Assembly (NCBI RefSeq): GCF_016031635.1
Contig: NZ_JACEGD010000027.1
Location: forward strand, 1-64,000
From: Bradyrhizobium diversitatis
Lineage (GTDB): Bacteria; Pseudomonadota; Alphaproteobacteria; Rhizobiales; Xanthobacteraceae
Direction: 5' to 3'
DNA: 64,000 nucleotides
A model generated the notes under the pieces. The model saw nothing but the letters and a program-made list of their open reading frames with translations. It did no database searches and had not been told where the DNA came from. Below are positions 51,103 to 61,115 of the stretch, piece by piece. Made by a program: the position numbers and the translations under genes. Every line of letters begins with the position of its first letter. Position 1 is the stretch's first letter.

Positions 51103-52932
51103 ATGTTCGAAGCACACTTCCAGACATTCGAGGAGCCGGAGGCCGGTGTCGCATTAACGGCACGGCTGGCCGCACTTCGCGAAGAACTCGCCCGTCGCAA
51201 GCTGACCGGCTTCGTGATCCCGCGCGCCGATCAGCAGCAGAACGAGTATGTGCCGCCATCGGAAGAGCGGCTGGCCTGGCTGACCGGCTTTACCGGCTCG
51301 GCGGGACTAGCGGTGGTGCTGTCCCAAGAAGCTGCGGTGTTCGTCGATGGCCGCTACACGCTTCAGGCCGCCAAGCAGGTCGATGCAAAGGCCTGGGCCG
51401 TGGAATCGCTGATCGACCCGCCGCCGGAGAGCTGGGTGGCGGCGCATCTGAAAGCCGGTGACCGCCTCGGATTTGATCCGTGGCTGCACACTTTTGCGGC
51501 AGCCGAGCGCCTGTCCGCAGCCTGCGCCAAGGCTGGCGCCGACCTGGTGGCCGTCGACAGCAATCCGATCGATGCGATCTGGCAGGACCGGCCGCAGCCG
51601 CCGCTCGCTCCCGTCGCCGTGCACGGCCTCCAGCATGCCGGCGTCACTGAAGCCGAGAAGCTGACGCAGATCAGGGGCGAGATCGCCAAGCTCGGAACCG
51701 ATGCGCTGGTGCTGTCCGACAGCCACGCGGTGGCCTGGACCTTCAACATCCGCGGCGCCGACGTCGCGCACACCCCGCTGCCGCTGTCCTACGCGCTGGT
51801 GCCGAAGGAGGGACGGCCGACCATCTTCATCGACCACCGCAAGCTCTCCAACCTGACGCGCGACCATCTCGAGCAGTCCGCCGACGTGCGCGGGCCCGAT
51901 GCGATGGCGCCGACACTGATGGCGCTCGCCAAAAGCGGCGCGGCGATCGCGCTCGACAATGCCACCGCGGCCGATGCGCTGAGCCGGCTGATCGCGGGCG
52001 CCGGCGGCAAGCCGGTGCGCGGCAACGATCCGGTCGCACTGCTCAAGGCGGTCAAGAACGCAACCGAGATCAAGGGCACCAAGACGGCCCATGTGCGCGA
52101 CGCCGTGGCGCTGGCGCGCTTCCTTGCTTGGATCGATCGCGAGGCGCCAAGCGGCAAGCTGACCGAGATCGATGCGGTGGAGGCGCTGGAAACGTTCCGC
52201 CGCGATACCGGCGCGCTCAAGGACGTGTCGTTTCCGACCATCTCCGGCACCGGCCCGAACGGCGCCATCGTGCATTACCGCGTCACCCGCAAGAGCAACC
52301 GGCGGATCGCGCCCGGCGACCTGCTGCTAATCGATTCCGGCGCGCAATATGAAGACGGCACCACCGACGTCACGCGCACCATGGCGGTCGGCGAGCCCAC
52401 GGCAGAGATGCGCGACCGCTTCACCCGCGTGTTGCGCGGCCATATTGCGATCGCGCGCGCGGTCTTCCCCGACGGCACCACGGGCGCGCAGCTCGACACG
52501 CTGGCGCGGCAATATCTCTGGGCCGCCGGCGTCGATTTCGAGCACGGCACCGGCCACGGCGTCGGCAGCTATCTCTCGGTGCACGAAGGCCCGGCGCGGA
52601 TCTCGAAGCTCGGCACCACGCCGCTGAAGCGCGGCATGATCCTCTCCAACGAGCCCGGCTACTACAAGACCGATGGTTTCGGCATCCGTATCGAGAACCT
52701 CGAGCTGGTCGCCGCCGCCGACATCAAGGGCGCCGAGAAGCCGATGAATGCGTTCGAGACGCTGACCCTGGCGCCGATCGACCGGCGGCTGATCGATGCG
52801 GCGATGCTGAGCCGCGATGAGCTCGACTGGCTCAACGCGTACCACGCGCGGGTGAGGGACGAGGTGCGCCCGGCGCTGGACCAGGCGACGAGGACCTGGC
52901 TCGATCAGGCCACGGCGGAGCTGAAGGCGTAG
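51103..52932 (+). CDS. pepP: Xaa-Pro aminopeptidase (M24B)
   Basis: A 609-residue enzyme of the long, three-domain aminopeptidase P group. The first two creatinase-like domains are at about 15-310 (FVIPRADQQQNEYVPPSEER). The catalytic pita-bread domain is at about 320-560, with metal ligands in DSGAQYEDGTTDVTRT, the His in EHGTGHGVGSY, ILSNEPGYY and GIRIENLELV. It removes an N-terminal residue ahead of proline, with two metal ions (usually Mn). No signal peptide, so it is cytosolic. The name rests on the family. Confidence 0.92.
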   Translation: MFEAHFQTFEEPEAGVALTARLAALREELARRKLTGFVIPRADQQQNEYVPPSEERLAWLTGFTGSAGLAVVLSQEAAVFVDGRYTLQAAKQVDAKAWAVESLIDPPPESWVAAHLKAGDRLGFDPWLHTFAAAERLSAACAKAGADLVAVDSNPIDAIWQDRPQPPLAPVAVHGLQHAGVTEAEKLTQIRGEIAKLGTDALVLSDSHAVAWTFNIRGADVAHTPLPLSYALVPKEGRPTIFIDHRKLSNLTRDHLEQSADVRGPDAMAPTLMALAKSGAAIALDNATAADALSRLIAGAGGKPVRGNDPVALLKAVKNATEIKGTKTAHVRDAVALARFLAWIDREAPSGKLTEIDAVEALETFRRDTGALKDVSFPTISGTGPNGAIVHYRVTRKSNRRIAPGDLLLIDSGAQYEDGTTDVTRTMAVGEPTAEMRDRFTRVLRGHIAIARAVFPDGTTGAQLDTLARQYLWAAGVDFEHGTGHGVGSYLSVHEGPARISKLGTTPLKRGMILSNEPGYYKTDGFGIRIENLELVAAADIKGAEKPMNAFETLTLAPIDRRLIDAAMLSRDELDWLNAYHARVRDEVRPALDQATRTWLDQATAELKA

Positions 52933-52994
52933 AGTCTCACTGCCGCAGCGCGCATGGCGCTACGCCACCGACGCAACGCTCCTTCCTCAACAAC

Positions 52995-53100
52995 GCTGTC
53001 ATGGTCCGCGAAAGCGGGGCATCCAGTATTCCAGAGACAGAAAACGTAGCACGAGACGCCACCGTGTACTGGATTCCCCGCATGCGCGGGGAATGACAGC
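52995..53100. repeat. Intergenic palindromic repeat (GCTGTCATGG type)
   Basis: Arms GCTGTCAT and ATGACAGC bound the element, with ATCCAGTA (53021-53028) pairing with TACTGGAT (53067-53074), and CCCCGC-ATGC-GCGGGG inside. It lies after the aminopeptidase gene. Confidence 0.75.
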
Positions 53101-53228
53101 GGAGGCTGGCGCGACCATCGTGCCATCATCAGCACCCTCCCGAAATCCGTATAGCCGCATTCCGAAACGCCGATATCCGTCTTGCGCGGGCGCGCTACAG
53201 TCGATTCGAATTCGAGAGACGGACACGC

Positions 53229-54503
53229 ATGCACGGCATGATCAGCAAGCCGCCGGGAGCGGCCACCAGCATCGCGACATCGCGCGTCGTGTTGCTGCTG
53301 CTGGTCATCATGACCGGGATCGCGCCGATCTCGCTCTACATGCTGGTTCCGGCGCTGCCGGTGCTGGCGACGAATTTCGGCAGCGACATCTCGATCGCGC
53401 AGATGACGGTCTCGCTCTACATGGTCGGCATCGCGCTGTCGCAGCTGATCATGGGACCGCTGTCGGACCGGTTCGGACGGCGCCCGGTGCTGCTCGGAGG
53501 GCTGGCGCTGATGGTCGCGGCCAGCATCGCCTGCATCTTCGCGCAGAACCTGCCGCAACTGATCGCTGCGCGCTTCTTCCAGGCGCTGGGCGGCGCCGCC
53601 GGCATGGTGGTGAGCCGCGCCATCATCCGCGACATCTACGAGCGCGACCGTGTCGCCTCGATGATCAGTCTCGTCATCGCCGCGCTGATGATCGGACAGA
53701 TGGTGTCGCCGCTCACCGGCGGCCTGATCGAGACCGCGTTCGGCTGGCGCGCGATCTTCTACGCCATCACCATCGCCGCGATCGTCGTCGCCGTGGGTAT
53801 CGCGGTGGCGCTGCCCGAGACGCGCCGCAGCCGCGCCGCCGGCAGCGGCTTCCGCGGCGACGTCGGCATGCTGATCCGCAATCGCGCCTTCGTCGGCTAT
53901 GTCATGTGCCAGGTGCTGGCCTCGCAGATCATCTTCACCTTCGCCGGCGGCGGCCCCTACATCGTGGTGACGCAGATGGGACGGACCAGCGCCGAATACG
54001 GCGCCTGGTTCGCGACCACGGGCTTTGCCTATCTGGTCGGAAATCTGCTCTGCGTGCGCTTCGCGCCCCGGCACTCGCTGGAAAAGCTGATCTGGTTCGG
54101 ACTCGGCCTGCAACTCTGCGGCAGTCTGCTGAACCTGCTGTGGAGCTTCACGGGCTGGAACGAAGCGCCCGCCTGGCTGTTCGGAACGCAGATGATCGTG
54201 ATGGTCGGCAATGCGTTCGTGATGGCGAATTCCGCCGCCGGCGCCATCAGCATCCGCCCGGAGGCCGCCGGCACCGCCTCGGGTGCCATGGGTTTCCTCC
54301 AGCAAGGCGTCGGCGCGCTGATGTCGCAATTCGGCGCCTATCTCGGCGGCCATTCCGCAACGACGCTGCCGCTCACCGCCGCAGTCCTCGCGATCTCGCT
54401 GCTCTGCGCCTGCACGATGATCTTCGTCGTCCCTCGGCGCGAGGTGATGGTGAGCGAGACACTGATCGAGAAGGCGGAGGAGGAAGAGACAGGGATGATG
54501 TAG
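53229..54503 (+). CDS. Bcr/CflA-type multidrug MFS exporter
   Basis: A 424-residue protein with twelve predicted spans. It follows the Bcr/CflA pattern: TGIAPISLYMLVPALPVLA, then MGPLSDRFGRRPVLLGG (loop 2-3 motif A), QALGGAAGMVVSRAIIRD and LTGGLIETAFGWRAIF. These are proton-coupled exporters of drugs such as bicyclomycin, or of sulfonamides or purines; the natural substrate here is unknown. GAGAGACGG precedes the ATG. A second ATG nine bases on is also possible. A repeat follows the gene. Confidence 0.92.
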   Translation: MHGMISKPPGAATSIATSRVVLLLLVIMTGIAPISLYMLVPALPVLATNFGSDISIAQMTVSLYMVGIALSQLIMGPLSDRFGRRPVLLGGLALMVAASIACIFAQNLPQLIAARFFQALGGAAGMVVSRAIIRDIYERDRVASMISLVIAALMIGQMVSPLTGGLIETAFGWRAIFYAITIAAIVVAVGIAVALPETRRSRAAGSGFRGDVGMLIRNRAFVGYVMCQVLASQIIFTFAGGGPYIVVTQMGRTSAEYGAWFATTGFAYLVGNLLCVRFAPRHSLEKLIWFGLGLQLCGSLLNLLWSFTGWNEAPAWLFGTQMIVMVGNAFVMANSAAGAISIRPEAAGTASGAMGFLQQGVGALMSQFGAYLGGHSATTLPLTAAVLAISLLCACTMIFVVPRREVMVSETLIEKAEEEETGMM

Positions 54504-54524
54504 GGGGCGCGGTGCTCTCTCCCG

Positions 54525-54610
54525 CGTCATTGCGAGCGGAGCGAAGCAATCCAGACTGTCACTGCGGAAGGATTCTGGATTGCTTCGTCGCTACGCTCCT
54601 CGCAATGACG
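54525..54610. repeat. Intergenic palindromic repeat (CGTCATTGCGAG type)
   Basis: CGTCATTGCGAGC at the left and its near complement at the right (ending CGCAATGACG) frame a long stem. Inside, GAAGCAATCCAGA pairs with TCTGGATTGCTTC. This is a repeat I recall from many rhizobial intergenic regions. It lies between the convergent exporter and ligA genes. Confidence 0.88.
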
Positions 54611-54620
54611 GAGAGAGACC

Positions 54621-56774
54621 TCACTCCCCGATCAGCTTCAGCCACTCGTCCTCGGTCAGCACCTGGACCCCGTGCTTGTTGGCTTCCGCGAGCTTCGAGC
54701 CCGCGCCGGGGCCGGCGACGACGAGATCGGTCTTCTTCGACACCGAGCCCGACACCTTTGCCCCCAGACGCTCCGCCGTGGCCTTGGCTTCATCCCGCGT
54801 CATCTTCTCCAGCGAGCCCGTGAACACCACGGTCTTGCCGGCGACGGCCGAATTGCTCTTCGGCTTCTCGGCATCGACGATCTCGACCTCCTTGGTCAGC
54901 CGCTCGACGATGCCGCGGTTGTGGCTCTCGCCGAAATAATCGGCGATGCTCTTGATCACGGTGTCGCCGATCTGGTCGAGCGCGTCCATCTCCGCGATCG
55001 CCTCCTCGTCGCCCTTGGCGACCTTGAGGCAGGCGTCGTGGAAGGCCTCCCACGAGCCGTAGCCGCGTGCCAGCGCCAGCGCCGTGGTCTCGCCGACATG
55101 GCGCATGCCGAGCGCATAAATGAAGCGTTCGAGCGCGATTCTGCGCCGGCTCTCGATGGCACCGAACAGGTTGCGGACCGAGGTCGTGCCATAGCCCTCG
55201 ATCTCCTCGAGCTTGAGCTTCGCGTTGCGCTTCTCCAGCGTGAAGATGTCGGCGGGCTCCTTCACCCAGCCCTCGTCGAAGAAGTACTGGAGCTGCTTCT
55301 CGCCGAGGCCGTCGATGTCGAAGGCGCGCCGCGAGACGAACAGCTTGAGATGCTCGATCTTCTGATAGGGACAGGCGAACTCGCCGGTGCAGCGGGCGCG
55401 CGAGCCCTCCTCGCCCGTCGCGGTCTCCTCGCGCACGACGTCGGTGTGGAGCGGACACGGGCACTTCTTCGGGAAGTGGAATTCCCTGGCGGATTTCGGC
55501 CGCTTGTCGAGGACGACGTCGACCACCTGCGGGATGACGTCGCCGGCGCGCTGGATCACGACGGTGTCGCCGATCCTGATGTCGCGGCCCTCGCGCAGCA
55601 CCTCGCCCTTGTTGCCGATGCCCTTGATGTAATCCTCGTTGTGCAGCGTGACGTTCTGCACGATCACGCCGCCGACGCCGACCGGCTCGAGCTTGCCGAC
55701 CGGCGTGAACGAACCGGTACGGCCGACCTGGATCTCGATGTCGCGCAGCACCGTCATGGCGCGTTCGGCCGGGAATTTGTGTGCAATGCCCCAGCGCGGC
55801 GTGCGCGAGACGAAGCCGAGCCGCTCCTGCCAGTCGATGCGGTCGACCTTGTAGACGACGCCGTCGATGTCGTAGTCGAGCCGCGCGCGCTGCTCCTCGA
55901 TCGCATGATGAAAGGCGAGCAGTTCCTCGACGGAGTGACAGAGCCTGGTCAGCGGATTGGTCTTGAAGCCGCAGCGCTCGAACCAGTGGATCATGCCGCT
56001 CTGGGTCCCTTCCGGCATCGCGCTCATCTCGCCCCACGCATAGGCGAAGAAGCCGAGCGGGCGCGAGGCGGTGATGGTCGGGTCCTTCTGCCGGAGCGAG
56101 CCCGCAGCCGAGTTGCGCGGATTGGCGAAGATGGTACCGCCTTCGGCCTTCTGCCGCTCGTTGAGGGCAAGGAATGCCTTCTTGGTCATATAGACTTCGC
56201 CGCGCACCTCGCAGATATCGGGAACGTTGCGACCCTTCAGCTTCTGCGGCACGTCCTCGAGCATGCGGATGTTGGCGGTGACGTCCTCTCCGACCGCGCC
56301 GTCGCCGCGCGTTGCGGCGGTGACGAGCTCGCCCCCCTCGTAGCGCAGCGACATCGAGAGGCCATCGATCTTCGGCTCGGCGGAGAAATCGACCTTGTCG
56401 TCGTCGAGCTTCAGGAAGCGCACGATGCGGCCAACGAAGTCGCGCACGTCCTCCTCGGCAAAGGCGTTGTCGAGCGACAGCATGGGAACGGCATGCCGGA
56501 CTTTCCTGAAGCGGCCCGACGGCGCCGCGCCGACCTTCTGCGAGGGCGAGTCCGCGGTGACGAACTCGGGAAAGCGCTTCTCGATCGCGTTGAAGCGCTG
56601 GCGCAGCGCGTCGTACTCGGCGTCGGTGACGGTGGGCGCGTCCTCTTGATAGTAGCGCTCGTTGTGCCCCTCGATCTCGAGCGCGAGCCGCATGTGCTCG
56701 ACCTTGGCCTGCGCCTTGGTGAGGTCGGCGACGTCGCGAAGCGGTGTTGCTTTGGATCTTGCTGCTCTGGCCAT
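54621..56774 (-). CDS. ligA: NAD-dependent DNA ligase
   Basis: A 717-residue ligase. The adenylation motif is EPKIDGLSMSLRYEGG (Lys135), with Ia-domain YYQEDAPTVTDAEYD upstream. The OB-fold part is GSFTPVGKLEPVGVGGV, followed by a zinc finger (CPCPLH ... CTGEFACPYQ), HhH repeats and a C-terminal BRCT (GKTVVFTGSLEKMTRDEAK). It seals nicks in replication and repair. The zinc region has a modest insertion (REETATGEEGSRAR) relative to E. coli. It comes after recN, separated by a repeat element, on the same strand. Confidence 0.97.
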   Translation of the reverse strand: MARAARSKATPLRDVADLTKAQAKVEHMRLALEIEGHNERYYQEDAPTVTDAEYDALRQRFNAIEKRFPEFVTADSPSQKVGAAPSGRFRKVRHAVPMLSLDNAFAEEDVRDFVGRIVRFLKLDDDKVDFSAEPKIDGLSMSLRYEGGELVTAATRGDGAVGEDVTANIRMLEDVPQKLKGRNVPDICEVRGEVYMTKKAFLALNERQKAEGGTIFANPRNSAAGSLRQKDPTITASRPLGFFAYAWGEMSAMPEGTQSGMIHWFERCGFKTNPLTRLCHSVEELLAFHHAIEEQRARLDYDIDGVVYKVDRIDWQERLGFVSRTPRWGIAHKFPAERAMTVLRDIEIQVGRTGSFTPVGKLEPVGVGGVIVQNVTLHNEDYIKGIGNKGEVLREGRDIRIGDTVVIQRAGDVIPQVVDVVLDKRPKSAREFHFPKKCPCPLHTDVVREETATGEEGSRARCTGEFACPYQKIEHLKLFVSRRAFDIDGLGEKQLQYFFDEGWVKEPADIFTLEKRNAKLKLEEIEGYGTTSVRNLFGAIESRRRIALERFIYALGMRHVGETTALALARGYGSWEAFHDACLKVAKGDEEAIAEMDALDQIGDTVIKSIADYFGESHNRGIVERLTKEVEIVDAEKPKSNSAVAGKTVVFTGSLEKMTRDEAKATAERLGAKVSGSVSKKTDLVVAGPGAGSKLAEANKHGVQVLTEDEWLKLIGE

Positions 56775-56823
56775 GGTGCTTGGATACGACGGAGCGGGCG
56801 GAAGGGTAAAGGCTTGTGGAAAT

Positions 56824-56951
56824 CTCGTGCCCCGGACGCAGCGCAGCGCCTCTTCGGCGATGCGCTGCAGAGCCGGGGCCCATGCGACGGGAGCTCTGGA
56901 TCCCGGCTCTGCGGAGCAGCGCTACGCGCTGCACCGCGTCCGGGACACGAG
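56824..56951. repeat. Intergenic palindromic repeat (CTCGTGCCCCGGACGC type)
   Basis: Arms CTCGTGCCCCGGACGC and GCGTCCGGGACACGAG are complementary with one mismatch. Its first 24 bases equal, in reverse complement, 45062-45085. It lies between recN and ligA and may form a transcript end or processing site. Confidence 0.85.
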
Positions 56952-56953
56952 AG

Positions 56954-58642
56954 TCAAGCCGTTGCCGCCTTGAGCAGCCGTTCCGCAGCGGCCCTCGCTT
57001 CCGCCGTGATCTCGGCGCCGGCGAGCATGCGGGCGATCTCCTCGCGGCGGTGGTCGGCGGCGAGCGCATTGACGCGGGTGGCGACGCGCTTGCCCTTGTC
57101 GAGGGCGTCCTTGGAGATCAGGAGGTGCTGGTCGGCGCGGGCGGCGACCTGTGGGGCGTGGGTCACGGCCATGACCTGGACCTTGCCGGCAAGGCGCGCG
57201 AGGCGCCCGCCGATGGCGTCCGCAACCGCACCGCCGACGCCGGTGTCGATCTCATCGAACACCAAGGTCGGCGCCGAGCCGCGGTCGGACAGCACGACCT
57301 TGAGCGCCAGGAGGAAGCGCGACAGCTCGCCGCCTGAGGCGACCTTCATCAGCGGGCCCGGCTTGGTGCCCGGATTGGTCTGGACCCAGAACTCGACACG
57401 GTCGAAGCCTTGCGGACCGGGTGCGGCCTCATCGGTCTCGACCTGGGTCATGAACTTGGCCCGTTCGAGCTTGAGCGGCGCGAGCTCGGCATTGACGGCC
57501 TTGTTGAGCTTCTCCGCCGATTTCTGCCGCGCCAGCGACAGTTTCTTGGCGGCGGCGGCGTAGCGGCCGTCGGCCTCGATCGCGGCCTGCTCCAGCTTCT
57601 TGAGCCGCGAGGCGCCAGCATCGATCAACACGACGTCAGCGGCATATTTGGCAGCAAGCGCGGCGAGGCCGTCGACCGGCGTCGAATATTTGCGCGAGGC
57701 GGCGCGAAGGGCGAACAGCCGTTCCTCGATGCGCTCGAGCTCGGCGGGATCGAAATCGGTCGCGGCCAGCGCCGCCTGGAGATGCTGATCGGCTTCCTCC
57801 AGCGCGTTGATCGCAGCGTCGATCGCCTTCACCGCAGGCTCGACCAGCGCCGGCGAGTTGACGCCGCGGCGCTCCAGCCGGCGGACCGCCGCCGACAGCG
57901 CAGCGACCGGCGAATGATTGCCGCCGACCGCCTCCTGCGCCTCGCGCAGGTCGGAGGCGATCTTCTCGCCCTGCATCATGGTGGTGCGACGCGAGGCCAG
58001 CGCGGTCTCCTCGCCATCCCTGGGCGCGAGCTGCTTCAGCTCGTCGGAGGCATGGCGGAGATAATCGGCCTCGCGCGCGGCGCTCTCCATGGCGGCGCGA
58101 TGCTCCTCCAGCGCGGTATTGGCGGTGCGGCGTGCGTCCCAGAGCGATTCGACCGCCGCGACGTCCTTCTCCAGGCCGGCAAAAGCATCGAGCAGGCGGC
58201 GGTGGGTGGCGGCATCGACCAGCGCGCGCTCGTCGTGCTGGCCGTGGATCTCGACCAGGGCGGCACCGACCGCCTTCAGCGTCTGCACGCTGATCGACTG
58301 GTCGTTGATGAAAGCGCGGGTGCGACCGTCGGCGAGCTGCACCCGACGGAGAATCATCTCGCAAGACTCTTCGACACTCGTATCGTCGAGGCCGTTCTCG
58401 GCGAGGATCTTCGCCGCGGGGTGATTCTTCGGGATATCGAACACGGCAGTGACCTGCCCCTGCTCCGCGCCGTGGCGCACGAGGCCGGCATCGCCCCGGC
58501 CACCGAGCGCCAGTGCAAAGGCATCGAGCAGGATGGATTTGCCCGCACCGGTCTCGCCGGTCAAAACCGCGAGGCCCGAGGCGAATTCGATATCGAGCCG
58601 TTCGATCAGGACGATGTCACGGATCGACAGACGCGCCAGCAT
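56954..58642 (-). CDS. recN: DNA repair protein RecN
   Basis: A 562-residue SMC-like ATPase. Walker A is LTGETGAGKS near residue 30, and Walker B LVFDEIDTGVGG near 465; the signature lies in ASGGELSRFLLALK. Between them is a coiled coil (about 150-400). It acts in double-strand break repair, holding DNA ends and sister chromatids. It starts 13 bases after bamD, so the two are co-transcribed, as in many alphaproteobacteria. Confidence 0.97.
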   Translation of the reverse strand: MLARLSIRDIVLIERLDIEFASGLAVLTGETGAGKSILLDAFALALGGRGDAGLVRHGAEQGQVTAVFDIPKNHPAAKILAENGLDDTSVEESCEMILRRVQLADGRTRAFINDQSISVQTLKAVGAALVEIHGQHDERALVDAATHRRLLDAFAGLEKDVAAVESLWDARRTANTALEEHRAAMESAAREADYLRHASDELKQLAPRDGEETALASRRTTMMQGEKIASDLREAQEAVGGNHSPVAALSAAVRRLERRGVNSPALVEPAVKAIDAAINALEEADQHLQAALAATDFDPAELERIEERLFALRAASRKYSTPVDGLAALAAKYAADVVLIDAGASRLKKLEQAAIEADGRYAAAAKKLSLARQKSAEKLNKAVNAELAPLKLERAKFMTQVETDEAAPGPQGFDRVEFWVQTNPGTKPGPLMKVASGGELSRFLLALKVVLSDRGSAPTLVFDEIDTGVGGAVADAIGGRLARLAGKVQVMAVTHAPQVAARADQHLLISKDALDKGKRVATRVNALAADHRREEIARMLAGAEITAEARAAAERLLKAATA

Positions 58643-58655
58643 GGAACCAAATTTC

Positions 58656-59546
58656 CTAGCCGAGACCCATCTTCTTGAAGGTCCGGCTGATCCAGGACCC
58701 CTGATTCTCGCTCGGCTCGAGACCGCCGGATTTTACAAGATTATAGGCGTCCTTGTACCAGCGGCTGTCAGGAAAATTGTGCCCAAGCACGGCCGCCGCG
58801 GTCTGCGCCTCACCGACGATGCCGATCGCCATATAGGCCTCGGTGAGCCGGAACAGCGCCTCCTCGACGTGGCGGGTGGTCTGGTACTGCGTGACGACGG
58901 TCTTGTAGCGGTTGATCGCGGCCGTGTAGTCGCGCTTCTGCGCGTAGTAGCGGCCGACGTTCATTTCCTTGCCGGCGAGCTGGTCGCGCGCACCCTCGAT
59001 CTTGGCCTTGGCCGAAGTCGCATATTCGGACGTCGGATATTTGCGCACCACCTCTTCCAGAGCGGCGATCGCCTTCTCGGTGCGGGCCTGGTCGCGGCTG
59101 ATGTCCGGGATCTGGTCGTAATGGGAGGCGGCGATCAGATATTGCGCATAGGCCGCGTCCGGGCTGCCCGGATGCAGCGTGACGTAGCGGGTGGCAGCGC
59201 CGATGCAGCCGTCATAGTCGCCGCCCTGATAGGACGCATAGGCCGACATCAGCAGCGATTTGCGGGCCCAGTCGGAATAAGGATGCTGGCGGTCGACCTC
59301 TTCGAACTTCTTGGTCGCCGCCTTCATGTCCTTCTTCTCGTTCATGAGGTACAGGCCCTCATTGTAGATCTTGTCGGCGGGCTCCTCGACGAAGGTGTCG
59401 TCCTTGGCAGTGAACTTGTCCCAGAGCGAGCCCGTGCCGCAGCCGGCGAGCGGCAGCGCGAGCATGATGAAGGTGACGGCCTGCAGCAGCCCACGGGCTC
59501 GCGACGAGACCGAGAAATATCCGCGCGTCATACGCTGTGCCGACAT
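58656..59546 (-). CDS. bamD: Outer membrane assembly lipoprotein BamD
   Basis: A 296-residue lipoprotein. The signal LLQAVTFIMLALPLAGC ends in a lipobox. The mature part has about five TPR-like repeats: EGLYLMNEKKDMKAATKKFE, then AYASYQGGDYDGCIGAATRY and KYPTSEYATSAKAKIEGARD. BamD is part of the BAM complex that folds outer-membrane proteins. The ATG at 59546 places the signal first; the frame is open to 59642. It lies between lpxC and recN, the standard alphaproteobacterial order. Confidence 0.96.
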   Translation of the reverse strand: MSAQRMTRGYFSVSSRARGLLQAVTFIMLALPLAGCGTGSLWDKFTAKDDTFVEEPADKIYNEGLYLMNEKKDMKAATKKFEEVDRQHPYSDWARKSLLMSAYASYQGGDYDGCIGAATRYVTLHPGSPDAAYAQYLIAASHYDQIPDISRDQARTEKAIAALEEVVRKYPTSEYATSAKAKIEGARDQLAGKEMNVGRYYAQKRDYTAAINRYKTVVTQYQTTRHVEEALFRLTEAYMAIGIVGEAQTAAAVLGHNFPDSRWYKDAYNLVKSGGLEPSENQGSWISRTFKKMGLG

Positions 59547-59792
59547 GAGTTTAAGCCCTGACGCCCTGTGATGCGGTGTCCGCCAGCCCACGAACCCCGT
59601 CCTGGGCGCGAATTGTAACCGTGGTGCCTGCCATGCGACCACGCCAATGTATCCGACAAACGATCGTAAACCACCGGATAGGCAGGCATTTCGCCCGGAT
59701 TAAGGCGAACGTGCCGCAATCCTAGCCGATCTTGGTTACCAGGAGTTTCCCGGGTGGGGTCGCCAACCGAACGCCGAGGCGACGGGTCTTTT

Positions 59793-60755
59793 TCAGGACA
59801 CGTCCGGTCCGAACGCCGCGGCAACCCGGCCACCGACGATACCGCGACCGACTTCGCCCACGGGACGCGGGGTGCGGCGGGCAGCCTCGCCTTCGACCAC
59901 GCGCCAAGCGGTACGGTCGGCGAGCAGCGCGGTCAGGACAGCGTGGTTGAGCTTGTGGCCGCCACGCACCGAGCGGTAGGCGCCAAGCAGCGGCAGGCCG
60001 GCCAGCGAGAGGTCGCCGATCACGTCGAGCACCTTGTGGCGGGCGCATTCGTCGGCGTAGCGCAGCCCCTCGGGATTGAGCAGCCGCTCATCGTCGAACA
60101 CGACGGTATTGTCGAAGGAAGCGCCGAGGGCATAGCCCGCGCTCCAGAGCCGCGCGACGTCGCACATCAGACCGAACGTCCGGGCCCGGCCGATTTCGCG
60201 GCGGAAACCTTCAGGGTTGAGGTCGAAGACGTAGCTCTGCTGGCCGATGACGGGATTGGTGAAGTCGATCTCGACCTCGACGCGGAACCCGCTGGCGTGC
60301 GGCCTGATCTCGCCGAAGGAGTCGCCGACCTTGACCGAGATCGGCTTCAAAACCTGAATGAGGCGGCGCTGCGCCGGCTGGGTAACGATACCGGCCTGGT
60401 CGATCGCCGCAATGAAGGCGGCGGCGCTGCCGTCCATGATCGGCACTTCGGGACCATCGATCTCGATGGTAGCGTTGTCGACGCCCATGCCCCGCAGTGC
60501 GGCAAGCACGTGCTCGGCAGTGGATACGAGCGGCCCGCTGCGGTCGCCGAGAACGGTCGCGAAGTCGGTCGCCACCACCTGCTCGGCGGTCGCCTGAACT
60601 TCGCGATCACTTCCCTCGAGGCCCGTACGGACAAAAATAAAACCTGCGTCGACAGGCGCAGGCCCAAGGGTGACAGTGACGGGAAGACCGGAATGAACGC
60701 CTACGCCTGCCACAGAGGCTTGCGCACGAAGCGTTGTTTGCCGGTTGAGTTTCAT
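59793..60755 (-). CDS. lpxC: UDP-3-O-acyl-N-acetylglucosamine deacetylase
   Basis: A 320-residue zinc deacetylase, the committed step of lipid A synthesis. Zinc ligands are in STAEHVLAALRG (first His) and in CARHKVLDVIGDL (His and Asp); the general base region is GPEVPIMDGSAA, and GGHKLNHAV holds the last conserved His. The start is the ATG at 60755 giving MKLNRQTTLRAQA, with GGGGCGG upstream; a longer frame to 60779 is less likely. It lies downstream of ftsZ but is separated by a terminator, so it has its own promoter. Confidence 0.97.
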   Translation of the reverse strand: MKLNRQTTLRAQASVAGVGVHSGLPVTVTLGPAPVDAGFIFVRTGLEGSDREVQATAEQVVATDFATVLGDRSGPLVSTAEHVLAALRGMGVDNATIEIDGPEVPIMDGSAAAFIAAIDQAGIVTQPAQRRLIQVLKPISVKVGDSFGEIRPHASGFRVEVEIDFTNPVIGQQSYVFDLNPEGFRREIGRARTFGLMCDVARLWSAGYALGASFDNTVVFDDERLLNPEGLRYADECARHKVLDVIGDLSLAGLPLLGAYRSVRGGHKLNHAVLTALLADRTAWRVVEGEAARRTPRPVGEVGRGIVGGRVAAAFGPDVS

Positions 60756-61056
60756 CAGGAACCGCCCCACTACGACCATCGCGACTTATACAAACCCGCT
60801 TCGCCGGCCAGTGCCGACACCCCGCGAATCCGTATCCCCAAGTCACGGCAAACCATAGTCACTGCCTCAAACAGCGCCAACTCACGCTTTTTTACCGATT
60901 GTTACCCCAAACCCGCCGTATTCGCGCCAAGGCTTAACCAAATTGAGCCCCGGCTCGAGGCGGTTATCGGCAGTTTTACTGAACCACCGAATGTGTAATT
61001 AATGATTTAAAATCAGTTGCTTGGTAGAAAAATCCAGGTCTAGGCGGAAGCAAAGG
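60756..61056. promoter_or_regulatory. lpxC upstream region
   Basis: This 300-base stretch between the ftsZ terminator and lpxC holds no gene. It includes an AT-rich patch (about 60985-61035) that probably carries the lpxC promoter; exact boxes cannot be fixed by eye. Confidence 0.5.
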
Positions 61057-61091
61057 AAAGGTCCCGGCAAGCTTGCTGCCGGGACCTTTTT
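61057..61091 (-). terminator. Strong intrinsic terminator after ftsZ
   Basis: AAAGGTCCCGGCA (61057-61069) and TGCCGGGACCTTT (61077-61089) form a perfect 13-base stem with a 7-base loop. On the minus strand it follows the ftsZ stop by 25 bases and is followed by TTTCCTTTG. It can also act in the plus direction (TTTTT). Confidence 0.82.
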
Positions 61092-61115
61092 CCGTCTGCC
61101 TTATTGTAAAAATCC

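Noticed and set aside
54672..57563. 963-codon open frame on the plus strand over ligA and recN
   Set aside because: Shadow of two conserved housekeeping genes on the other strand; no ribosome site or domain, and it crosses both genes.
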